Assembly: GCF_019402665.1 (NCBI RefSeq)
Contig: NZ_VSST01000004.1
Span: 1-64,000 of the forward strand
DNA from: Bradyrhizobium canariense
GTDB lineage: Bacteria; Pseudomonadota; Alphaproteobacteria; Rhizobiales; Xanthobacteraceae
Length of the DNA: 64,000 nucleotides
Direction: 5' to 3'
Shown here: piece by piece, positions 58,021 to 64,000 of the stretch
How the letters are laid out: each line of letters opens with the position of its first letter
Numbering within the stretch: the stretch's first letter is position 1
The notes under the pieces: model-generated
Databases searched by the model: none
What the model was told of the DNA's origin: nothing
Seen by the model: the letters and a program-made list of their open reading frames with translations, nothing else
Position numbers and translations under genes: made by a program

Positions 58021-59469
58021 TCAAAACACCTCGAAATATTCGCGGTGCTCCCAGTCGGTCACCTCGGACAGGAAGCGGTCGATCTCGGCATTCTTGATGT
58101 GGGTGTAATAATCGACGAACTCAGGCCCGAGCTTTTCGCGGAAGAACGGATCGTCCTTCAGTGCGCCGACCGCATCGCGCAACGACTTCGGCAAGAGCGG
58201 CGCCTTGGTTTCGTAGGGTGTGTCGGCCGACGGGCCGGGATCGAGCTTGCGATCGACGCCGTCCAGCCCTGAGAGGATCTGCGAGGCCATGTAGAGATAG
58301 GGATTGGCGGCGGGCTCGCCGATGCGGTTTTCCAGGCGCGTGGCGGCATCGCCGGCCGCTCCGAGCACGCGGATCATCACGCCGCGATTGTCGCGGCCCC
58401 AGATTGCGCGGTCCGGCGCCAGCGAATAGGAGCGGTAGCGCTTGTAGCCATTGATGGTCGGGGTGGTGAACACGGTCGACGCGCGGGCGTGGTCGAGCAG
58501 GCCCGCAAGCCAGGCGCGGCCGAACGCGCTGAGCGGCTCGCCGCCGTCTTTGGTCGTTTCCTGGGCCATGAACTGGTTCTCGCCGCTCGCGCGTGAGACC
58601 ACCGATTGGTGCAGATGCCAGCCGCTCGCGAACAGGTTCGGCAGCTTCGGTCGGCACATGAAGGTGGCGTGATAGCCGTGGCGGTGCGCGATCTGCTTCA
58701 CGGCGGAGCGAAACAGCACCATGTTGTCGGCGGGCTCCAGCCCCTTCTTCGGCGCGAAGGTGAACTCGCACTGGCTCGGCCCGAATTCGACCTCGACCGA
58801 GCGCAACGGCAATCCGAGCGCGACGATGTCACGCCGCAAGATCTCCAGCACCGGCTCCATCTGATCGAAGCGCTGCTCGGTGAGATATTGATAGCCGTGG
58901 CTGAGCAGGCTCACCGAGGGCGGCGTGCCGGGCTGGCCAGCGTCCTCGGGCCGCATATGCGGATCATCGAGCTTGAAGATGTGGAATTCGACCTCGAGGC
59001 CCGCCACGAAATCGTGGCCGCGGCTTGCGAGCTCGTCGAGCACCTTGCGATAGAGCCCGCGCGTCGCGAACGGAACGGGGCGGCCGTCATTAAAATAGAG
59101 GTCGCACAGCACCCAGCCCGTGGTCGGCGCCCATGGCAAAACGCGAAACGTCGCGGGGTCGGCGACCATGAGCACGTCGGCCGCGCCCTCCATCTCCTTC
59201 ATGCCGAAGCCGCCGCCCGACGTGAACACCGGAAACACCGTGCGGTGCGAGGTGTCCTTGGCGAGCATGGTGGTGGTGATGGAGCAGCCGCTCTCCAGCG
59301 AAGCGATCGCCTCGGCCGCGATGATGGTCTTGCCGCGCAGAATGCCGTGCTGGTCCGGGAAGGCGAGGCGGATGACCTCGAGGTTCTTCTCCTCCACGAT
59401 GCGGCGCATGCGTGTCGCCGCGTCGTTCTGCTCATCCGACCACAGCGCATGACGCGCGACGAAAGTCAC
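58021..59469 (-). CDS. Glutamine-synthetase-like amide ligase
   Basis: The 482-residue protein has the glutamine synthetase fold: an N-terminal domain (DQHGILRGKTIIAAEAIA), the metal-binding segment FVAGLEVEFHIFK, SVEVEFGPSQCEFTFAPKKG, and the His-containing GWHLHQSV and ENRIGEPAANPYLYMA. It differs in detail from GlnA (no adenylylation Tyr region), so it probably joins glutamate to an amine other than ammonia, as in gamma-glutamyl-polyamine or gamma-glutamylanilide synthesis. The gene lies behind a Rieske oxygenase gene on the same strand, separated by a repeat. The link to that oxygenase is suggestive of amine oxidation but unproven. Confidence 0.85.
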   Translation of the reverse strand: MTFVARHALWSDEQNDAATRMRRIVEEKNLEVIRLAFPDQHGILRGKTIIAAEAIASLESGCSITTTMLAKDTSHRTVFPVFTSGGGFGMKEMEGAADVLMVADPATFRVLPWAPTTGWVLCDLYFNDGRPVPFATRGLYRKVLDELASRGHDFVAGLEVEFHIFKLDDPHMRPEDAGQPGTPPSVSLLSHGYQYLTEQRFDQMEPVLEILRRDIVALGLPLRSVEVEFGPSQCEFTFAPKKGLEPADNMVLFRSAVKQIAHRHGYHATFMCRPKLPNLFASGWHLHQSVVSRASGENQFMAQETTKDGGEPLSAFGRAWLAGLLDHARASTVFTTPTINGYKRYRSYSLAPDRAIWGRDNRGVMIRVLGAAGDAATRLENRIGEPAANPYLYMASQILSGLDGVDRKLDPGPSADTPYETKAPLLPKSLRDAVGALKDDPFFREKLGPEFVDYYTHIKNAEIDRFLSEVTDWEHREYFEVF

Positions 59470-59490
59470 TTTGCCACTCTCCCAACTGCC

Positions 59491-59581
59491 GTAGGGTGGG
59501 CAAAGCGAAGCGTGCCCACCGCTTCTATCGTCTTCGTGGAAGCATGGTGGGCACGGCGCTTTGCGCCTTTGCCCACCCTAC
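59491..59581. repeat. Palindromic intergenic repeat, family D (copy 2 of 2)
   Basis: Left arm GTAGGGTGGGCAAAGCGAAG, right arm GCGCCTTTGCCCACCCTAC, with GTGCCCACC and GGTGGGCAC inside. Same family as 32051-32138 but inverted in orientation relative to it. Confidence 0.9.
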
Positions 59582-59599
59582 CGCTTCCGTGCACGAACG

Positions 59600-60958
59600 T
59601 CACTCCGCCGCCGTCAGCCGATGCACGTTGTCCGCGATCTCCTTCGGCACCGGCGCCGTCCACGGCGCGCTGCGGCGGCGCTTGACGTCGACTTCCATCC
59701 AGTAGATCTCCCAGCCTCGTGTCGGCCCGATGCCGTCCATGGTCGCCGGGCCCTGGATCGAACGTGCGGTGGCCTCGTCGAGATGCAGCATCGGCTTCTC
59801 GCCGCCTGCGACCTTCTCGATCTCCTGCCGCAGCAGGCGGCGGTATTGCACGATCGCCTTGTCGCTCGTGCCGAGGTGCTCCCGGGTGCGGTCCTGGATC
59901 GCGCCCATCGATTCCACCGCCCACTGGTCGTGGACGTTGATGTCGGTGCCCATGCCGGTATAGGTCGCCGTCTGCTGCTCGTGCGGATCGAAACCGTAAT
60001 CGTTGGTCCTGTTCTTGCGGGATTTGTAGTCCGGCAGCTCATAGAGCTCGAGCCGCTGGTCGCGCATCTTCTTCTTGTTCACGGGGTTCGCGTAGCTGGT
60101 GAAGATCGCGTACCAGTAGCAGTTCTCGTCGTCGACCGGCACGTGCCACTGCGTGATCGTCATCTCCGTGCTCATGGGGATGACGAAGCCGTGCGGGAAG
60201 AGCTGGTTGGTGACGCGCACATGGGTGCGCTCCTCGTCGATCTCGCGCAGCGCGATCAGCCGCAGGCCGTATTCGGTGTGCTCGACATTGATGATCGGAC
60301 GGTCGTACTCGCGCAAGATCTTCGTCATCGGCAGGTCGGAGCCTGCCGATGCGCCGCGGAACTGCTTGCCGTAGGCCGTGGACGTGTCCTCGTCCTCGAA
60401 GAAGCGATGCAGGTAGGAGGCGTGCGCGGGATCGATGCCGACTTCGAGCGCCTGCAGCCAGTTGCAGGCCATGTGCCCCTTGAACGCGAAGGTGTGCGTG
60501 CCGGGCGCGACGAAGCAGTCGAGCTCCGGAAAGGCCGGCGGCTCACCCTCGCCGAGATAAGCCCAGAGGATGCCGCTCTTCTCCACCACGGGATAAGAGC
60601 GCTGACGAATGTTCTGGCAGAGCTTTGAGTCCTTCGGCTCCGCCGGGGTTTCAATGCATTGCCCGGTGGCGTCGAACAGCCAGCCATGGAAGGCGCAGCG
60701 CAGGCCGCCATGCTCGAGCCGTCCGAACGCGAGATCGGCGCCGCGATGCGCGCAGTGCCGATCGATCAGCCCGTAGCGTCCGGTCTCGTCGCGGAATAGC
60801 ACCAGATTTTCGCCGAGCAATCTGACGGGGCGGATCGGACGATCGCCGTCGAGCTCGTCCACCAGCGCCGCCGGCTGCCAGTAGCTTCGCATCAGCTTCC
60901 CGCAGGGGTCCTTTGGACCGGTGCGGGTGATCAGGTCGTTCTGCTCCTGGCTCATCAT
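59600..60958 (-). CDS. Rieske non-haem iron oxygenase, large subunit
   Basis: The 452-residue protein has a Rieske [2Fe-2S] domain (residues about 25-140: the C-x-H in DRHCAHRGAD and the C-x-x-H in LRCAFHGWLFD) and a C-terminal catalytic domain whose iron ligands lie in LEVGIDPAHASYLHRFFEDE. It resembles oxygenases annotated as phthalate 4,5-dioxygenase or aromatic O-demethylase large subunits. A reductase gene is not adjacent. It is divergent from an IclR regulator across an operator-like dyad and precedes the glutamine-synthetase-like gene. Substrate unknown; an aromatic acid or amine is likely. Confidence 0.9.
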   Translation of the reverse strand: MMSQEQNDLITRTGPKDPCGKLMRSYWQPAALVDELDGDRPIRPVRLLGENLVLFRDETGRYGLIDRHCAHRGADLAFGRLEHGGLRCAFHGWLFDATGQCIETPAEPKDSKLCQNIRQRSYPVVEKSGILWAYLGEGEPPAFPELDCFVAPGTHTFAFKGHMACNWLQALEVGIDPAHASYLHRFFEDEDTSTAYGKQFRGASAGSDLPMTKILREYDRPIINVEHTEYGLRLIALREIDEERTHVRVTNQLFPHGFVIPMSTEMTITQWHVPVDDENCYWYAIFTSYANPVNKKKMRDQRLELYELPDYKSRKNRTNDYGFDPHEQQTATYTGMGTDINVHDQWAVESMGAIQDRTREHLGTSDKAIVQYRRLLRQEIEKVAGGEKPMLHLDEATARSIQGPATMDGIGPTRGWEIYWMEVDVKRRRSAPWTAPVPKEIADNVHRLTAAE

Positions 60959-60989
60959 GGCGAGTGCATCCTTTGTGGAGTGGCGTTTG

Positions 60990-61014
60990 TTCGCCTATTG
61001 AACGAATGGGCGAA
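60990..61014. promoter_or_regulatory. IclR-type operator candidate between Rieske and iclR genes
   Basis: TTCGCC-N-ATT-N5-AAT-N-GGCGAA is a 25-base near-perfect dyad in the 110-base divergent gap, 32 bases from the oxygenase start and 55 from the regulator start. Confidence 0.6.
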
Positions 61015-61068
61015 TTATGACATGCCTTGGTCTGGCAGCAAGCACTATTTTGCAGGATCCCGACACCC

Positions 61069-61854
61069 ATGCCCAAGCTGAAGCGAAGCGAGAGCGACGA
61101 ACGCGCGACGGATTTCGTCGAGAGCCTCGATCGCGGGCTGCGCCTGTTGCAATGCTTCGGCACCACGGCTGGACCGATGACACTCAGCGATCTCGCCCGT
61201 GCCGCTGAGCTTCCACGCGCCACCGCGCGGCGCATGCTGTTCACGCTCCAGCGCGGCGGCTTCGTCAGCGGCGACGGAAAACTGTTCTCGCTGACGCCGC
61301 ATGTGCTGACGCTGGCGGCGTCGTATCTGCGCTCCAGCCAGCTCGTCACGGTCCTGCAGCCGATGCTCGACCGCGTTGCGACAGCGGCCAACGAAATCTC
61401 CTCGCTCGCGGTGCTCGACGGCGACGATGTCGTGTTCGTCGCACGCAGCAGTCCGGCGCGGATGTTCTCGGGCGGATTGGAAATCGGCTACCGGCTCCCG
61501 GCGTTTTGCACCTCCGTCGGTCGCGCCATGCTCGGCCAACTCGGCGATGCCGAGCTTGCTGCGCGCCTGAAAGCGATGAAGCGCGAGGCGCTGACGCCGC
61601 AGACGGTGACCGACGCAAAGGCGCTGCTCGCACGCATCGCCGCCGACCGCACCCAAAACTATTCGCTGGTGGACCGCGAGGCCGAGCCGCATTTCCGCTC
61701 GATCTCAGTCCCGGTGCGTCGTTATGACGATGTCATCGTCGCCGCCATCAACATGGGCGCTCATGTTGACCGGGTGCCGGCCAAGGAGTTGATCGAGCGA
61801 TTTTTGCCGCTGTTGCGCGAGGGCGCGGAGGCGGTGCGGTCGCAACTCTTGTAG
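61069..61854 (+). CDS. IclR-family regulator (PcaR/PobR type)
   Basis: The 261-residue protein has an N-terminal winged helix-turn-helix (residues about 15-75: DFVESLDRGLRLLQCFGTTA, MTLSDLARAAELPRATARRM) and the IclR effector domain (EISSLAVLDGDDVVFVARSS, YRLPAFCTSVGRAMLGQLGD, DREAEPHFRSISVPVRRYDD). The opening is typical of the PcaR/PcaU/PobR group that senses aromatic acids. It is divergent from the Rieske gene and probably controls it. The ATG at 61069 follows AGGATCC; an upstream start at 61027 is possible. A repeat begins within its stop codon. Confidence 0.9.
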   Translation: MPKLKRSESDERATDFVESLDRGLRLLQCFGTTAGPMTLSDLARAAELPRATARRMLFTLQRGGFVSGDGKLFSLTPHVLTLAASYLRSSQLVTVLQPMLDRVATAANEISSLAVLDGDDVVFVARSSPARMFSGGLEIGYRLPAFCTSVGRAMLGQLGDAELAARLKAMKREALTPQTVTDAKALLARIAADRTQNYSLVDREAEPHFRSISVPVRRYDDVIVAAINMGAHVDRVPAKELIERFLPLLREGAEAVRSQLL

Positions 61855-61926
61855 CCCGGGTGAGCGAAGCGATACCCGGGAAAGTCATCGTGAAGACCCG
61901 GATGTCGCTTCGCTCATCCGGGCTAC
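61851..61926. repeat. Palindromic repeat starting at the iclR stop codon
   Basis: GTAGCCCGGGTGAGCGAAGC and GCTTCGCTCATCCGGGCTAC are mirrored; the left arm includes the TAG stop of the regulator gene, so the gene end and the repeat overlap. It may serve as a bidirectional terminator between convergent genes. Confidence 0.85.
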
Positions 61927-61941
61927 GCGCCTGTGCAAAAA

Positions 61942-62337
61942 TCACGACCGGTTGCGCATCCAGTCGGCGAGGCCCGATATCGCACGATCGAGATCCTGTC
62001 GCGCAGCGCTATCCGTCACCGTCTCTTCCAGCGCGCCGCGCATGCAGAGCATCCACGCGTCGCGCTCGGTATCGCCGATGCCAAAGCCGATGTGGCGCTG
62101 GCGCAGCCGCGGGTGGCCCTTCTCGACCGAATACAGTTTCGGGCCACCGGTCCATTCGGTGAGATAGCGCTTCAGCACATCCCTGATGAGGCCGAGGTCG
62201 TCCGCATGCATTGCGCGAATGATCTTCGCCTCCGGCAGCGTATCCATCCGCTCGTAGAAGCGATCGACCAACAGGTCGATCGTGGCGCTGCCGCCGATCC
62301 GCTCGAACATGGAGATTGCGACGTCGCTGTCGGTCAT
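61942..62337 (-). CDS. Group II truncated haemoglobin
   Basis: The 131-residue globin has FERIGGSATIDLLVDRFYER, the conserved YLTEWTGGPKLY and the proximal His region KGHPRLRQRHIGFGIGD. The E-helix Trp-type and G-helix Trp of group II (RDAWMLCMRGAL) are present. Such proteins bind oxygen or NO and can act in detoxification or in peroxidase-type reactions. It lies 12 bases behind boxR in the same direction, so it is likely co-transcribed with the benzoate regulator. Confidence 0.9.
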   Translation of the reverse strand: MTDSDVAISMFERIGGSATIDLLVDRFYERMDTLPEAKIIRAMHADDLGLIRDVLKRYLTEWTGGPKLYSVEKGHPRLRQRHIGFGIGDTERDAWMLCMRGALEETVTDSAARQDLDRAISGLADWMRNRS

Positions 62338-62349
62338 GGGAGTTCGGAC

Positions 62350-63258
62350 CTACAGCGCCACGCTGCGCAGCCCGAAGCTGCGTGCTTCGTTCTGCAGCAC
62401 CGGCCGCACCGCATCAACCAGGCGCGCCGCGGCGGCATCGACGGACAGTCCTGCCGTGTCCACCACCGCCGTCGCGCGCGCATATAGCGGCTCGCGGCTC
62501 AAGAGGATGTTGCGCAGCTCCGCCATGGCGGAGCGGTCGTCGGCCATCGGACGCAGATCGCCCTGGCGGCGGACGCGGGCCATGTGCTCCTCGGGCTCGG
62601 CCTTCAACCAGATCGTGTAGAACGACGACAGGATCTGGTCGAACGTCAGGGGCTCCGAGACGATGCCGCCGCCGGTCGCCAGCACCATCAGCTCGTTGCG
62701 CGCGAGCAGCTGCTGCAGTGCCGCCTGCTCCATGCGGCGAAAGCCTTCCTGGCCGTAGAGCGCGATGATCTCGGCGACCGAGAGCCCGTTCTGCTGCTCG
62801 ACCTCCTTGTTGAGCTCGACAAAACTCCAGCCGACCTTCTTCGCCAGCATCCGGCCGAGCGTGGATTTGCCGGCGCCGCGCAGGCCGATCAGCGCGATGC
62901 CGCAGAACGGCGCGCGCCGCGGCGCGGAGGCGCTGCCGCCCGCGAGCAAATCCTTGGCTTGCGCGATCTGACTTGGCGTCGCCTTGCGCAGGAGATCGCG
63001 AAACATCTGCCAGTCCGGGGTCGGATCGACCGAGGGAAGCAGGTCCTCGAGATGCGCGCCCATCGCGTCGGAGACGCGGCGCAGCAGCACGATGGAGACA
63101 TTGCCCTTGCCGCTTTCGAGCTGCGCGATGTAGCGCTCCGATATTCCTGATACCTTGGCGAGCACCTTGCGCGACATGCCGCGCAGCGCGCGCGTGGTGC
63201 GCACGCGCTGGCCGAGCTGTTCGAGAAATCGGGATTCGGCGTCGGGACTGTCGGTCAT
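62350..63258 (-). CDS. boxR: BoxR: helix-turn-helix regulator fused to a shikimate-kinase-like domain
   Basis: The 302-residue protein has an XRE-type helix-turn-helix (residues about 15-75, MSRKVLAKVSGISERYIAQL) and a shikimate-kinase-like domain (about 118-290) with Walker A GLRGAGKST at 125-133, LATGGGIVSEPLTFDQILSS and a lid region VRRQGDLRPM. This fusion is BoxR/BzdR, the repressor of benzoate pathways that senses benzoyl-CoA with the kinase-like domain. A divergent benzoate-CoA ligase gene starts 152 bases away, consistent with control of the aerobic box pathway. Confidence 0.93.
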   Translation of the reverse strand: MTDSPDAESRFLEQLGQRVRTTRALRGMSRKVLAKVSGISERYIAQLESGKGNVSIVLLRRVSDAMGAHLEDLLPSVDPTPDWQMFRDLLRKATPSQIAQAKDLLAGGSASAPRRAPFCGIALIGLRGAGKSTLGRMLAKKVGWSFVELNKEVEQQNGLSVAEIIALYGQEGFRRMEQAALQQLLARNELMVLATGGGIVSEPLTFDQILSSFYTIWLKAEPEEHMARVRRQGDLRPMADDRSAMAELRNILLSREPLYARATAVVDTAGLSVDAAAARLVDAVRPVLQNEARSFGLRSVAL

Positions 63259-63344
63259 GGACTACGGATCATGGGCCTGCTTGAGCGGATGTCTTCTTTT
63301 AAGGAGGTCCTGCGGCGCGTATTAATGAAACATAGTGCCTGCTG

Positions 63345-63390
63345 GCATTGACAGCAAGCCAATGCGGTGTCTTTCTATGAATTATAATTC
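63345..63390. promoter_or_regulatory. Dyads between boxR and the benzoate-CoA ligase gene
   Basis: GCATTG-N9-CAATGC (63345-63365) and the perfect 12-base palindrome GAATTATAATTC (63379-63390) lie in the divergent promoter region, 20-65 bases before the ligase start. One of them is probably the BoxR operator. A TTGACA (63348-63353) overlaps the first dyad and could be a -35 element of the ligase gene. Confidence 0.5.
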
Positions 63391-63410
63391 TAAATTCAGG
63401 GGAGAAGTCC

Positions 63411-64000
63411 GTGAGCGAGGGATCCTATAACGCGGTGACCTGGCTGCTCGACCGAAACGTCGAGGAGGGACGCGGCAACAAGCTCGCCTTCGACGACACC
63501 GTCTCACGGCTCACCTATGGCGAGCTCCAGCGCGAAACGCGGTGCGCCGCCAACATGCTGCGCCGGCTCGGTGTTCGCCGCGAAGAGCGCGTGGCCATGA
63601 TCATGCTGGATACTGTCGACTTCCCGATTGTGTTCCTGGGCGCGATCCGCGCCGGCGTCGTTCCGGTGCCGCTCAACACGCTGCTGACATCGGATCAATA
63701 CGCCTACATCCTCGCCGATTGCCGTGCGCGCGTGTTGTTCGTCTCGGAAGCGCTCTATCCCGTCATCAAGGACGTCGTCGGCCGCATGCCGGATCTCGAG
63801 CATGTCGTGGTCTCCGGCGCCAAGCAGAATGGTCACAAGCAGCTCGCCGAGGAGATTGCGGACGAGAGCGACCGGTTCACGACCGCTGCGACACATCCGG
63901 ATGAGCCGGCGTTCTGGCTCTATTCGTCAGGGTCGACGGGCATGCCCAAGGGCGTGCGGCATATCCATTCGAATCTCCAGGCAACTGCGGACACCTACGC
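63411..64000 (+). CDS. Benzoate-CoA ligase, cut by the window end
   Basis: The first 196 residues of an adenylate-forming ligase are seen: YNAVTWLLDRNVEEGRGNKL, LTYGELQRETRCAANMLRRL, VFLGAIRAGVVPVPLNTLLT and the P-loop WLYSSGSTGMPKGVRHIHSN. This is the benzoate/4-hydroxybenzoate-CoA ligase type and fits the neighbouring BoxR gene. It converts benzoate, ATP and CoA to benzoyl-CoA, the entry point of the aerobic box pathway. The GTG at 63411 follows GGGGAGAAG. The remainder and the stop codon lie outside the window. Confidence 0.88.
   Translation, partial: MSEGSYNAVTWLLDRNVEEGRGNKLAFDDTVSRLTYGELQRETRCAANMLRRLGVRREERVAMIMLDTVDFPIVFLGAIRAGVVPVPLNTLLTSDQYAYILADCRARVLFVSEALYPVIKDVVGRMPDLEHVVVSGAKQNGHKQLAEEIADESDRFTTAATHPDEPAFWLYSSGSTGMPKGVRHIHSNLQATADTY

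Overview
The window is a GC-rich alphaproteobacterial chromosome segment, most likely Bradyrhizobium. The strongest pointer is a LuxR/LuxI pair at 51.8-53.3 kb that matches what I remember of BjaR1/BjaI of Bradyrhizobium. Further pointers are the large number of ABC importers and aromatic-acid genes, and the short palindromic intergenic repeats that occur in nearly every gap. I see no rRNA, tRNA, CRISPR array, insertion sequence or phage gene.

Layout. 0-9 kb: an S9 peptidase, two MFS transporters, a VOC protein, a carboxymuconolactone-decarboxylase-like protein and a pair of acyl-CoA dehydrogenases. 9-14.7 kb: an amino-acid binding protein, an L,D-transpeptidase, a duplicated membrane protein, a CcdA/redoxin pair and an ECF sigma factor with no visible anti-sigma gene. 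15-22 kb: four tightly packed minus-strand genes (TRAP-type binding protein, membrane histidine kinase, receiver-DUF3369-kinase hybrid, OmpR-type regulator) that look like a ligand-sensing phosphorelay, with a UgpB-like binding protein divergent from them. 23.6-34 kb: a peptide-type ABC importer behind a near-consensus sigma-54 promoter, followed by homologues of AtzG, AtzE, AtzH, a GntR regulator and, divergently, allophanate hydrolase AtzF. This is the lower half of a carboxybiuret/allophanate nitrogen-scavenging pathway without the ring-opening enzyme.

34-42.5 kb: phenylpropanoid/methoxybenzoate genes (feruloyl-CoA synthetase, MarR regulator, CYP199A-type P450, aromatic-type binding protein), an NDH-2 and a second binding protein. 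42.6-51 kb: a minus-strand quinate/shikimate module (LysR regulator, AroE-like dehydrogenase, complete Liv-type ABC importer, QsuB-like dehydroshikimate dehydratase). 51.5-57 kb: quorum-sensing genes with two small flanking genes, then a four-gene Liv-type importer lacking its own binding protein. 57-64 kb: a small secreted protein, a glutamine-synthetase-like ligase with a Rieske oxygenase and an IclR regulator, then a truncated haemoglobin, BoxR and the start of a benzoate-CoA ligase, which marks the beginning of the aerobic benzoyl-CoA (box) pathway at the right edge.

Together the window is mainly about importing and activating plant-derived aromatic acids (ferulate/coumarate, methoxybenzoates, quinate/shikimate, benzoate) and ureido nitrogen compounds, with dedicated regulators beside each module. 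The least explained pieces are the binding-protein phosphorelay, the sigma-54-linked AtzGEHF module, the orphan ECF factor with clustered GTTTCGT half-sites, and the small genes around bjaR1-bjaI.
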